DNA from: Variovorax sp. CF079
GTDB taxonomy: Bacteria > Pseudomonadota > Gammaproteobacteria > Burkholderiales > Burkholderiaceae_C
Length of the DNA: 64,000 bases
Assembly (NCBI RefSeq): GCF_900101545.1
Contig: NZ_FMZU01000002.1
Location: 310,001 to 374,000, forward strand
Reading direction: 5' to 3'
A program made the position numbers and the translations under genes. The notes beneath the pieces are model-generated. The model worked only from the letters and a program-made list of their open reading frames with translations, had not been told where the DNA came from and did no database searches. Shown here in pieces: positions 29,388 to 37,570 of this stretch. Each line of letters begins with the position of its first letter. Positions within the stretch are counted from its first letter, which is position 1.

Positions 29388-29675
29388 TCAGCCTTTTTTG
29401 CCATCGCCGAGGCTGCGTGCAAAACTGCGGTACTTGGCCAATGGCAGACCTTCCTTCGCAATCCGCGCGTTGTAGGCCTCCATGGCTTCCTTGTTCTCCG
29501 CAGCCCACTTTTCCCAATAGCGGCGTTTGACTTCTTCGGCAAGCAAACCGTCCACCGTCTGCGAGACGTTCATACCCAACTCGCGCGCCATCTCGAGAAC
29601 CTTGCTATTGAGCGACAGGTTGGTGGCTTTCTTGGGCGCGTTGTCGAAGCGAAGCATGGGGTCTTCCTTGCTCAT
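29388..29675 (-). CDS. ccdA: CcdA-family antitoxin
   Basis: A 95-residue CcdA protein. The N-terminal ribbon-helix-helix DNA-binding part (APKKATNLSLNSKVLEMARELGMNVSQTV) is followed by a toxin-binding tail (RYWEKWAAENKEAMEAYNARIAKEG). It neutralises CcdB and represses the operon. The ATG at 29673-29675 is used; a second Met at codon 7 is preceded by AAGGAAGA and may be the true start. The upstream gene ends 28 bases away. Confidence 0.88.
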   Translation of the reverse strand: MSKEDPMLRFDNAPKKATNLSLNSKVLEMARELGMNVSQTVDGLLAEEVKRRYWEKWAAENKEAMEAYNARIAKEGLPLAKYRSFARSLGDGKKG

Positions 29676-29679
29676 GGAG

Positions 29680-29700
29680 CATGCGCATATTTTACGCGCA
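29680..29700. promoter_or_regulatory. Possible ccdAB promoter/operator
   Basis: Between the FAD oxidase stop and ccdA, TGCGC-ATATTTTAC-GCGCA forms a five-base inverted repeat around an AT-rich core that reads TAAAAT on the minus strand, a possible -10 hexamer. RHH antitoxins bind such repeats. Weak evidence. Confidence 0.4.
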
Positions 29701-29703
29701 CGC

Positions 29704-31128
29704 TTACTCTGCGCGAATCACCCGACCCGGATTCAGGATGTTCTGCGGGTCCAGCCCGCGCTTGATGGCGCGCATCATCTCGAGCGCGACCGGCGACTTG
29801 TGCTTTTCGAGCTTGTCGACCTTGAGCGAGCCGACGCCGTGCTCGGCCGAGAAGGAGCCGTCGAACTTCTCGACCGCGTCGTAGACCAGCGTGTTGATGC
29901 GCTCTTCGTGCTCGCGCAGGAAGGCGCCGTTGTCGCCGCCGGCGGGCGCCTGCACGTTGTAGTGCAGGTTGCCGTCGCCGAGGTGGCCGAAGTTCACCAG
30001 CCGTACGCCCGGCACCTCGCGTTCCAGCAGCGCGTCGGTCTCGGCCACGAAGGCCGGGATGCGCGACACCGGAATCGAGATGTCGTGCTTGATGTTGAGC
30101 CCTTCCTCGGCTTGCGCCAGCGGAATGCTTTCGCGGATGTGCCAGAGCTGGTGCGCCTGCGTGAGGTTCTCGGCCACCACCGCGTCGCTGACGCAGCCGG
30201 CCTCGAAGGCGGTTTCGAGCAGTGCCTCGAAGCGGCCACGGGCATGGTCTTCGGATTCGTTGTCGGAGTTCTCGAGCAGCACGCAGTAGGGCGCCGCCGC
30301 ATCGTCGATGAAGGGCACGCGCAGCTGCGGCATGTGCTTGTCGACCAGGCTCAGCGCGAACTTGCCCATGACCTCGAAGCCCGTGAGCCCCGGGCCCAGG
30401 CGTTTGTGCGCCAGGCCGAGCAGCGTCACCGCATGGTCGAGTGAAGGCACGGCCGCCCAGGCGGTGAGCCGCGCGGCCGGCAGCGGGTAGAGCTTCAGGG
30501 TGGCGGCGGTGATGATGCCCAGCGTGCCTTCGCTGCCGATCATCAGGTCGCGCAGGTCGTAGCCGGTGTTGTCCTTGCGCAGGCCGCTGGTGCCTTCCCA
30601 GATGCCGCCCTGCGGCGTGACGACCTCGAGCCCCAGGCACAGCTCACGCGCATTGCCGTAGCGCAGCACCTGCGTGCCACCCGCATTGGTCGCCAGGTTG
30701 CCGCCGATGGTGCAGCTGCCTTCGGCCGCCAGGCTCAGCGGGAACAGGAAGCCGGCCCTTTCGGCGGCTTCCTGCAGGGTCTGCAGCACGCAGCCGGCAT
30801 CCACCGTCATCGTGAGGTTGGCGGCGTCGATGCCGCGGATCGCGTTCATGCGCTGCAGGCTCAACAGCACCTGGGTGCCGCTCTCGTCGGGGATCGAGCC
30901 GACCGCAAGCCCGGTGTTGCCGCCCTGCGGCACGATCGTCGTGCCGGCGGCCGCGCAGGCCTTGACCACCTCGGCCACCTGCTGCGTGCTGGCTGGCCGC
31001 ACCACTGCCAAAGACTTGCCGCGCGAGCGCTTGCGCCAGTCCTGCTCGTAGGCGCTGAGGTCTCCCTCGGTCAGCACATGGGCGGCACCGACGATGGTGC
31101 GCAGCTTGTCGATCAACGATGCGCTCAT
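29704..31128 (-). CDS. FAD-binding oxidase, D-lactate / D-2-hydroxyacid dehydrogenase type
   Basis: A 474-residue protein of the FAD/FMN-dependent family (COG0277). The PP-loop FAD domain has TIVPQGGNTGLAVGSIP and GGNLATNAGGTQVLRYGN; the C-terminal domain has LVNFGHLGDGNLHYNV with metal-type His and GSFSAEHGVG. Members oxidise D-lactate, D-2-hydroxyglutarate or glycolate. The start at 31126-31128 (MSASLIDKL) overlaps the DUF2069 stop (ATGA); longer in-frame DNA lies inside that gene. The exact substrate cannot be read from the sequence. Confidence 0.88.
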   Translation of the reverse strand: MSASLIDKLRTIVGAAHVLTEGDLSAYEQDWRKRSRGKSLAVVRPASTQQVAEVVKACAAAGTTIVPQGGNTGLAVGSIPDESGTQVLLSLQRMNAIRGIDAANLTMTVDAGCVLQTLQEAAERAGFLFPLSLAAEGSCTIGGNLATNAGGTQVLRYGNARELCLGLEVVTPQGGIWEGTSGLRKDNTGYDLRDLMIGSEGTLGIITAATLKLYPLPAARLTAWAAVPSLDHAVTLLGLAHKRLGPGLTGFEVMGKFALSLVDKHMPQLRVPFIDDAAAPYCVLLENSDNESEDHARGRFEALLETAFEAGCVSDAVVAENLTQAHQLWHIRESIPLAQAEEGLNIKHDISIPVSRIPAFVAETDALLEREVPGVRLVNFGHLGDGNLHYNVQAPAGGDNGAFLREHEERINTLVYDAVEKFDGSFSAEHGVGSLKVDKLEKHKSPVALEMMRAIKRGLDPQNILNPGRVIRAE

Positions 31129-31529
31129 GGCGCGGCTCCTTCCAGATTGCGGGCCCGCGCCGCGTGGCGCAGGCGAAGACGAACATGCCAGGCGCAGGCG
31201 GCGAAGAGCGCCAGGCACAGCGCCACCTCGATCAGCGCAAGCACCTGGCTCGTGCCGTCGGCGTCGCTCCAGGCGCGCACCACGCCTTCGGTGAAATAGA
31301 GCCAGACCATGAGGCTGACCCAGCGGTAGGTGTACATCCGGTTCTTGAGCAGGCCCGCGAGCGGCACCACGAGCGGCAGCACCTTGAGCGCCAGCCAGGA
31401 GCCGCCCGGGCGAAGCGGCGCCAGCCACATTTCCCAGGCCAGGCCGAGCACGATCAGGCCGACCAGGCTGCCGACGGCGAGCCAGCGCGTGGCGGAAACG
31501 GAAGGAGGGGAGGCGTTGGGAGCGGTCAC
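31125..31529 (-). CDS. DUF2069 small membrane protein
   Basis: A 134-residue membrane protein with four hydrophobic segments (about 17-37, 48-65, 70-85 and 97-115) and the conserved KNRMYTYRW. It matches the DUF2069 family, often beside YihY genes in Burkholderiales; the function is unknown. The start is GTG at 31527-31529; no Shine-Dalgarno stands out. It is coupled to the downstream FAD oxidase. Confidence 0.75.
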   Translation of the reverse strand: MTAPNASPPSVSATRWLAVGSLVGLIVLGLAWEMWLAPLRPGGSWLALKVLPLVVPLAGLLKNRMYTYRWVSLMVWLYFTEGVVRAWSDADGTSQVLALIEVALCLALFAACAWHVRLRLRHAARARNLEGAAP

Positions 31530-31592
31530 GGCAAGGGGAGATCGATCGGGCGGCGCCGGAGCGGCAGAGGACCCGATGGCATGATACCGGCC

Positions 31593-32798
31593 ATGAATCG
31601 CCGGCAACTCTGGAGGGATCTTTCGCACTTTCCCTGGGGCAATACCGCCGCGGTGCTGGGCGAACGTTTTCGCGAGGACCGGCTGGGCCTCACGGCCAGC
31701 AGCCTGACCTTCACCACCACCATCGCGATGGTGCCTTTCTTCACCGTCGCGCTGGCGCTGTTCACGGTGTTCCCGATGTTCTCGGCCATGCAGGGCCGGG
31801 TGCAGCGCTGGCTGATCGAGAGCCTGATCCCGGACAACATCGCACGCCAGGTGCTGGGCTACCTCAACCAGTTCGCGAGCAAGGCCAGCGGCCTCGGCGT
31901 CGCCGGCCTGGTGCTGCTGCTGGTGACCGCCATCGCGCTGATCCTGACGATGGACAAGACGCTCAACAACATCTGGCGCGTGCGCACGCCTCGGCCCTTC
32001 GCGCAGCGGGTGCTGATCTACTGGGCCGCGATCACGCTCGGGCCGCTGGTGCTGGCCCTGAGCCTGAGCACCACGGCCTATGTCTTCTCGGTCTCGCGCG
32101 ATGTGGTGGGCCGCGGCATGCTCAAGCTGGTGTTCGACACCTTCGAATTCGTGCTGCTGGCCGGCGGCATGGCCTCGCTCTATCACTACGTGCCCAACAC
32201 CCACGTGAAATGGGTGCACGCCTGGGCCGGCGGCATCTTCGTGGCTGCCGCGATCGAGATCGCCAAGCGCGTCCTGGGCTACTACCTGAGCCTGGTGCCG
32301 ACCTACTCGGTGCTCTACGGCGCCTTCGCCACCGTGCCGATCCTGTTGGTGTGGATCTATGTGGCCTGGGTCATCGTGCTGCTGGGCGCGGTGATCGCGG
32401 CCTACTTGCCCAGCTTGCTGACCGGCGTCGCGCGACGCGGCGGCACGGCCGGCTGGCCGCTGCAGCTTGCGGTGGAAACGCTGCAGCAGCTGGCGCGCGC
32501 GCAGACGTCGCCGGCCAAGGGGCTGGGCGCGGCCGAGCTGGTGGCGCGCATGAAGGTCGACGCCCTGCAGCTCGCGCCGGTGCTGGAAACGCTGGTCGCG
32601 CTCGACTGGATCGGGCCGCTGGCCGAGGAGCCGGCCAACGAGGATCCGCGCTACGTGCTGCTGGCCGACCCCCGCAGTACGCGGCTCGAACCCTTGCTCA
32701 AGGAATTGCTGATGCCGCAGGCGCCGGCCCTCGATAACCTGTGGCAGAAAGGTCCCTTGCGGACGTTGCTGCTGCAGGATGTGCTTCCGTATCGATAA
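31593..32798 (+). CDS. YihY-family inner membrane protein
   Basis: A 401-residue protein. The N-terminal 270 residues hold six hydrophobic segments and the YihY pattern (EDRLGLTASSLTFTTTIAMVPF, LILTMDKTLNNIW, YHYVPNTHVKW, YGAFATVPILLVWIYVAW). A soluble C-terminal part (about 300-400) resembles a winged helix. The old name RNase BN is not correct for this family; the role is unknown. ATG 31593 is chosen, with ATG 31581 as alternative. Confidence 0.88.
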   Translation: MNRRQLWRDLSHFPWGNTAAVLGERFREDRLGLTASSLTFTTTIAMVPFFTVALALFTVFPMFSAMQGRVQRWLIESLIPDNIARQVLGYLNQFASKASGLGVAGLVLLLVTAIALILTMDKTLNNIWRVRTPRPFAQRVLIYWAAITLGPLVLALSLSTTAYVFSVSRDVVGRGMLKLVFDTFEFVLLAGGMASLYHYVPNTHVKWVHAWAGGIFVAAAIEIAKRVLGYYLSLVPTYSVLYGAFATVPILLVWIYVAWVIVLLGAVIAAYLPSLLTGVARRGGTAGWPLQLAVETLQQLARAQTSPAKGLGAAELVARMKVDALQLAPVLETLVALDWIGPLAEEPANEDPRYVLLADPRSTRLEPLLKELLMPQAPALDNLWQKGPLRTLLLQDVLPYR

Positions 32799-32835
32799 TG
32801 GCATCGCTTTCCGTTCCACCCTCATTCATTCGACC

Positions 32836-33219
32836 TTGAACGATTCCACAGTTCCCGCGAGGCTGGCTCTGGCCGACGATGCCCTGTGGGTGGTCTGCCT
32901 GTGCGCCGAATGGTGCGGCGCCTGCCGCGAGTACCGGCCGCTGTTCGAGCAGGTGGCGCGCGCGCATCCGCAGTTCCGCTTTGCCTGGGTCGACATCGAG
33001 GATCACGCCGACCTGGCCGACGATTTCGACGTCGAGACCTTCCCGACCATCCTGGTGGCGGGCGAGTCCGGCACCCGCTTCCTCGGCCCGCTGCTGCCGC
33101 ATGCCGAAACGCTGGCGCGCATGCTCGGCGCGTTGCAGCCGGGGCAGGCGTCGGCCGCCGAGGTTTCAACCCTGCTCCGCGCACTGGCGCGCGAGCCCGA
33201 TACCTTCTGCGTCGGCTAG
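32836..33219 (+). CDS. Thioredoxin-like protein with CGAC active site
   Basis: A 127-residue cytoplasmic thioredoxin fold: LCAEWCGACREYRPLFEQ with the redox pair in a CGAC motif, then VDIEDHADLADDFDVETFPTILV with the cis-Pro region. No signal peptide. TTG at 32836 is the likely start; a longer version from the ATG at 32779 would overlap the YihY gene. The following gene starts four bases after its stop. Redox partner unknown. Confidence 0.8.
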   Translation: MNDSTVPARLALADDALWVVCLCAEWCGACREYRPLFEQVARAHPQFRFAWVDIEDHADLADDFDVETFPTILVAGESGTRFLGPLLPHAETLARMLGALQPGQASAAEVSTLLRALAREPDTFCVG

Positions 33220-33223
33220 CGCC

Positions 33224-33886
33224 ATGAACGTCCTGCTCTTCGGCGCGACCGGCATGGTGGGCCAGGGCGTGTTGCGCGAATGCCTGCTCGACGCCGGCGT
33301 GTCGCGGGTGCTGAGCGTCGGGCGCAGCACGACCGGGCAGACCCATCCGAAGCTGCGAGAACTGATCGTGGCGGACCTCTTCGACTTGAGCGCCGTCCGG
33401 GAACAGCTCGCGGGCTTCGATGCCTGTTTCTTCTGCCTCGGCGTCTCGTCGGCGGGCATGAGCGAAGAGGCCTATCGGCACGTCACCTACGAGCTCACGC
33501 TGGCCGCCGCCAAGGTGCTGGTGCGGCTCAATCCGCAGATGACCTTTGTCTATGTGTCCGGCGCCGGCACCGACAGCAGCGAGCGCGGCTCCAGCATGTG
33601 GGCGCGCGTCAAGGGCGCGACCGAGAACGCGCTGATGCGCCTGCCTTTCAAGGCCGCCTACATGTTCCGCCCCGGCTTCATCCAGCCCTTGCACGGCGTG
33701 CGTTCCAAGGTGGCGCTCTACCGCTGGATCTACGTGCTGGCCCGCCCGATCTTCGGCCTGATCAAGCGTCTGGCGCCGCGCCACGTGACCACCAGCGAAC
33801 AGGTGGGCCGCGCGATGCTGGTCGTCGCCCGGCGCGGCGCGCCCACGCCGCTGGTCGAAACCGCGGACATCAACGCGCTGCGCTGA
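33224..33886 (+). CDS. NAD(P)H-binding atypical SDR protein
   Basis: A 220-residue Rossmann protein: NVLLFGATGMVGQGVLRECLL (GxxGxxG nucleotide motif), CFFCLGVSSAGMS, VYVSGAGTDSS, and RPGFIQPLHG. It resembles HTATIP2/NmrA-like atypical SDRs without an obvious catalytic Tyr-Lys pair, so it may be a redox sensor or reductase. Its 3' end overlaps the convergent hydrolase gene by 17 bases. Confidence 0.8.
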   Translation: MNVLLFGATGMVGQGVLRECLLDAGVSRVLSVGRSTTGQTHPKLRELIVADLFDLSAVREQLAGFDACFFCLGVSSAGMSEEAYRHVTYELTLAAAKVLVRLNPQMTFVYVSGAGTDSSERGSSMWARVKGATENALMRLPFKAAYMFRPGFIQPLHGVRSKVALYRWIYVLARPIFGLIKRLAPRHVTTSEQVGRAMLVVARRGAPTPLVETADINALR

Positions 33887-34682
33887 GAAAGTCCCGCAGC
33901 GCGAACAGCACCTCGTCCGGCGCTTCCGACATCAGCTGGTGGCCGGCCCTGACGGTGAGCACCTGGGCCCGGGGCGCTTTCGCGCTCAGCGCACGGGTCG
34001 CGCGCGCCGGCGTCATCTGGTCCGCGTCGCCGAGCAGGAACAGGATCGGGCACTGCACGGCCGCGATCGCCGCTTCGCCGTTCGCATAATCGTTGCAGGC
34101 CTTGAAGCCGATGTGGAACACGTTGGCGTCGCGGTTGCTGGCCAGCACCCGCCGCATCAGCGCGCGCGAACCGCCGTAGAGCCAGGTGCCCGGGCCCAGC
34201 GAGGACGGTGGCGGCGCCAGCAGCGAATGCGAAAAGGTGTTGACCATGTCGATCGCGCGCTGCGGATCGTTCAGTGCGCCGTCGAGCAGCGCGGGTGACA
34301 CGGTCATCGGGTAGGCCGTGCCGACCAGCGCCAGGTGCGTGACCCGCTCCGGCGCGCGCGCAGCCGCTTCGAGCGCGATCAGCGAACCGAAGCTGTGGCC
34401 GACCAGAGCTGCCTTGCCGATGCCGGCCGCATCGAGCAGCGCGACGACGAATTGCGCCGCCTCCTCGACGCTCGCGGGCGGCGGGCCCTCGCTCCTGCAA
34501 TGCCCGGGCAAGTCGATCGCCAGCACGTTCCAGCCGTGGTTGGCGAACCAGCGGCTTTGCAGGATCCACACGCTGTGGTCGTTGAGCACGCCATGGATGA
34601 ACACCACGCTGGGCTTCGCGGCATCGAAAGTCTTGCCGCCGGTGTAGCAGTAGCTGCGGTGACCGTTGACGAGCAGATCCAT
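33870..34682 (-). CDS. Alpha/beta hydrolase
   Basis: A 270-residue hydrolase: VVFIHGVLNDHSVW (oxyanion HG), nucleophile elbow LVGHSFGSLIA with Ser, the acid region LLGDADQMTP, and the His in VRAGHQLMSE. The substrate is unknown. Its ATG overlaps the metY stop (TGATG), so it is cotranslated with the homocysteine synthase gene and may act on thioesters or esters of the same pathway; that is only context. Confidence 0.85.
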   Translation of the reverse strand: MDLLVNGHRSYCYTGGKTFDAAKPSVVFIHGVLNDHSVWILQSRWFANHGWNVLAIDLPGHCRSEGPPPASVEEAAQFVVALLDAAGIGKAALVGHSFGSLIALEAAARAPERVTHLALVGTAYPMTVSPALLDGALNDPQRAIDMVNTFSHSLLAPPPSSLGPGTWLYGGSRALMRRVLASNRDANVFHIGFKACNDYANGEAAIAAVQCPILFLLGDADQMTPARATRALSAKAPRAQVLTVRAGHQLMSEAPDEVLFALRDFLSAAR

Positions 34683-35992
34683 CACGCGCCTGCCTTTTCT
34701 GCGGCCTTCAAGGCACGCTTGAGATCGTCGATCAGGTCGGCCGGGTCCTCGAGCCCGATCGACAGACGGATCGTGCCCTGCGAAATGCCTGCGCCGGCCA
34801 GCGCCTCGTCGGTCATGCGGAAATGCGTGGTACTCGCCGGATGGATCACCAGGCTGCGGCAGTCGCCCACGTTCGCGAGATGGCTGAAGAGCTTCAGCGC
34901 CTCGATGAACTTCTTGCCCTGCTCGCGGTTGCCCTTGAGGTCGAAGCTGAAGACCGCGCCGGCGCCCTTGGCGCCGTGGCGCAGCAGCTTGGCCGCCAGC
35001 GCATGGCTCGGATGCGTTTCGAGCAGCGGATGTCCCACGTGCGCCACGAAGGGATGCGCCGCCAGGAACTCGACCACCTTCTGCGTGTTGTCGATGTGGC
35101 GTTCCATGCGCAGCGGCAGGGTCTCGATGCCCTGCAGGATCAGCCAGGCCGTGTGCGGGCTCATCGAGGCGCCGAAGTCGCGCAGCCCCTCGCGCCGAGC
35201 GCGCAAGAGGAAGGCGCCGACCGTGCTTTCCTCGCTGAAGACCATGTTGTGGAAGCCGTCGTAGGCCTGCGTCAGCTCGGCGAACTTGCCCGAGCGCTCC
35301 CAGTCGAAACTGCCGCCGTCGACCACCACGCCGCCGATCACGGTGCCGTGGCCCGAGAGGAACTTGGTGGCCGAGTGGTAGATCAGGTCGGCGCCCCAGT
35401 CGAAGGGCTTGATCAGGTAGGGCGAGGTCAGCGTGGAATCGACCAGCAGCGGCACGCCGGCCGCGTGCGCGATCTCGCTCACCGCCGGGATGTCGAGCAC
35501 GTCGAGGCCCGGGTTGCCCACGGTCTCGCCGAACAGCAGCTTGGTCTCCGGCCGGATCGCGGCGCGCCAGCCGTCGAGGTCGCCCGGCTTCACGAAGGTG
35601 GTCTGGATGCCGAAGCGCCGCAGCGTGTAGTGCAAAAGGTTTTGCGAGCCGCCGTAGAGCGCGGTGCTCGCCACGATGTGCGAGCCTGCGCCCATCAGCG
35701 TCGCGATCGAGAGGTGCAGCGCGGCCTGGCCGCTGGCGGTCGCGATCGCACCGATGCCGCCTTCGAGCGCGGCCACGCGCTGTTCGAGCACCGCGTTGGT
35801 CGGGTTGCTGATGCGCGAGTAGACATGGCCCGCGCGTTCGAGGTTGAAGAGCGCGGCCGCATGGTCGCTCGACTCGAAGACGAAGGAGGTGGTGAGGTGG
35901 ATCGGCACCGCGCGTGCGCCGGTGGCGGGGTCGGGTGCGGCGCCGGCGTGCAGTGCCAGCGTATCGAAGCCGGGGTCGGAATAGCCGGGCAT
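34682..35992 (-). CDS. metY: O-acetylhomoserine sulfhydrylase (MetY)
   Basis: A 436-residue PLP enzyme of the Cys/Met metabolism family. FDTLALHAGAAPD, YSRISNPTNAVLEQRVAALEGG, and the PLP lysine in YHSATKFLSGHGT are present. It makes homocysteine (or methionine) from O-acetylhomoserine and sulfide (or methanethiol). Length above 420 residues favours MetY over MetB/MetC. The ATG at 35990-35992 gives the conserved MPGYSDPGFDTLALHAG start. Confidence 0.92.
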   Translation of the reverse strand: MPGYSDPGFDTLALHAGAAPDPATGARAVPIHLTTSFVFESSDHAAALFNLERAGHVYSRISNPTNAVLEQRVAALEGGIGAIATASGQAALHLSIATLMGAGSHIVASTALYGGSQNLLHYTLRRFGIQTTFVKPGDLDGWRAAIRPETKLLFGETVGNPGLDVLDIPAVSEIAHAAGVPLLVDSTLTSPYLIKPFDWGADLIYHSATKFLSGHGTVIGGVVVDGGSFDWERSGKFAELTQAYDGFHNMVFSEESTVGAFLLRARREGLRDFGASMSPHTAWLILQGIETLPLRMERHIDNTQKVVEFLAAHPFVAHVGHPLLETHPSHALAAKLLRHGAKGAGAVFSFDLKGNREQGKKFIEALKLFSHLANVGDCRSLVIHPASTTHFRMTDEALAGAGISQGTIRLSIGLEDPADLIDDLKRALKAAEKAGA

Positions 35993-36130
35993 GGGAGCCT
36001 TTCGATGGTCGTTTCTGCAATGCCCCGTGGCGCGCGCAATGCCTGCGACGCCGACATGGGCCTGTGGACGGGCGGCCATTGTGGGCTATATTCAAATCGG
36101 CACGCCGCCGAGCAAGTGAGGAGCACCACG

Positions 36131-36580
36131 ATGAAAGTCAGCGACATCCTGCGCGTGAAGGGCAACACGCTCTACACCGTCACGCCCGACGAACCCCTGT
36201 CCGATGCGGTCAACACCATGGCCGACAAGGACATCGGCTCGCTGGTGGTCATGGAGCATGGCGACCTGGTGGGCATGCTCACCTTCCGCGAAGTCATCGT
36301 CGCCATCGTCGGCAACGGCGGCCAGGTCGGCGGCACGCTGGTGCGCAAGGCGATGGACGACCATCCCGTCACCTGCACGGCCGAAACCGACCTCGACGAA
36401 ATCCGCCGCATCATGCTCGAGCGCCATGCGCGCTATATGCCGGTGATGGACAAGCGCATGCTGATGGGCGTGATCAGCTTCTACGACGTCGCCAAGGCCG
36501 TGGTCGACAGCCAGAACTTCGAGAACAAGATGCTGAAAGCCTATATCCGCGACTGGCCGGCGGAAGACGAGTCCTCGTAG
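36131..36580 (+). CDS. CBS domain protein
   Basis: A 149-residue protein made of two CBS repeats (about 8-60 and 75-130), e.g. LYTVTPDEPLSDAVNTMADKDIGSLVVM and VTCTAETDLDEIRRIMLERHARYMPVM. Such Bateman modules bind adenosyl nucleotides and regulate partners. It is a stand-alone module diverging from metY. The partner is not known. Confidence 0.9.
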   Translation: MKVSDILRVKGNTLYTVTPDEPLSDAVNTMADKDIGSLVVMEHGDLVGMLTFREVIVAIVGNGGQVGGTLVRKAMDDHPVTCTAETDLDEIRRIMLERHARYMPVMDKRMLMGVISFYDVAKAVVDSQNFENKMLKAYIRDWPAEDESS

Positions 36581-36584
36581 CTCT

Positions 36585-37568
36585 TCACTCCTTGATGTTC
36601 GCCGCCTGCACGATCTTCTGGTTGCGTGCGTACTCGGCGTGTACGAACTTGCCGAGTTCTTCAGCCGAACCGCTGCCCGGTAGCGCGCCTTGCTCCGTCA
36701 GCTTGGTGCGCACCTCGGGGTCCTTCAACACCGCATTGAGCTCTTGGTTGAGGCGGGTGACGATCGCCGGCGGCGTGTTGGCCGGCGCGAAGATGCCGGT
36801 CCAGCTCAGCATCGAATAGCCCTTGAGGCCCGGCATCTCGTCGAAGGCCGGCACGTTGGGCAGCGCGTCGAGACGCTTGCTGCCGGTCACGCCCAGCGCC
36901 TTCAGGCGGCCGCCGTTCACATGCGGGATCGCGCTGGTGCTGACCAGCATGGCCAGGTCGATCTGGTTGCCGATCACATCGGTGGCGATCTGCGCGCCGC
37001 CGCGATAGGGCACATGGGTCACGTAGATGCCGCTTCTTTCCTTGAGCAGCTCCATCGCGAGCTGCAGCACCGTGCCTACGCCCGAGGTCGCGTAGTTGTA
37101 CTTGCCCGGCGCGGCCTTGGCGAGCTTGACGAAGTCGGCGTAGCTCTGCGCCGGCAGGCCCGGCCGCGCGACCAGCACCATCGGCGCGGTGTTGAGCATG
37201 CCGACCGGCGCCAGGTCCTTCAGCGGGTCGAACTTGAAGGCGGCGGGGTTGATGAGCTTGCCGATCGCGATCGCGCTGTCCGGCCCCGCCACCAGCGTGT
37301 AGCCGTCGGGCGCCGCGTTGGCGGCCTTGGCCACGCCGATGGCGCCGCCGGCGCCGGTTACGTTCTCGATCACGACCGACTGCTTGAGCCGTTCGCCTAG
37401 CTTGGTGGCGACCAGGCGCGCATTGAAGTCCACGCTGCCGCCGGCAGAGTAGGGAACGATCAGCGTGATCGGCTTGGCGGCGGGCCATGCGGGCGCTTGG
37501 GCGAATGCCGCGCCGGGCAGCGCGGCCAGGAGCATCGAGGCGAGGAGCAGGGGCTTGGGTCTAGGCAT
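36585..37568 (-). CDS. Bug-family (TctC-like) substrate-binding protein
   Basis: A 327-residue periplasmic receptor with signal peptide (cleavage near AAFAQ). Bug hallmarks are PITLIVPYSAGGSVDFNAR, GAGGAIGVAKAANAAPDGYTL, YNYATSGVGT and VTHVPYRGGAQ. Bug proteins bind carboxylates or other small polar ligands, with or without a TctAB membrane partner; none is adjacent. It follows an adenosine-deaminase-family gene by two bases, so its ligand may be a purine-related compound, which is an inference. Confidence 0.9.
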   Translation of the reverse strand: MPRPKPLLLASMLLAALPGAAFAQAPAWPAAKPITLIVPYSAGGSVDFNARLVATKLGERLKQSVVIENVTGAGGAIGVAKAANAAPDGYTLVAGPDSAIAIGKLINPAAFKFDPLKDLAPVGMLNTAPMVLVARPGLPAQSYADFVKLAKAAPGKYNYATSGVGTVLQLAMELLKERSGIYVTHVPYRGGAQIATDVIGNQIDLAMLVSTSAIPHVNGGRLKALGVTGSKRLDALPNVPAFDEMPGLKGYSMLSWTGIFAPANTPPAIVTRLNQELNAVLKDPEVRTKLTEQGALPGSGSAEELGKFVHAEYARNQKIVQAANIKE

Positions 37569-37570
37569 GG

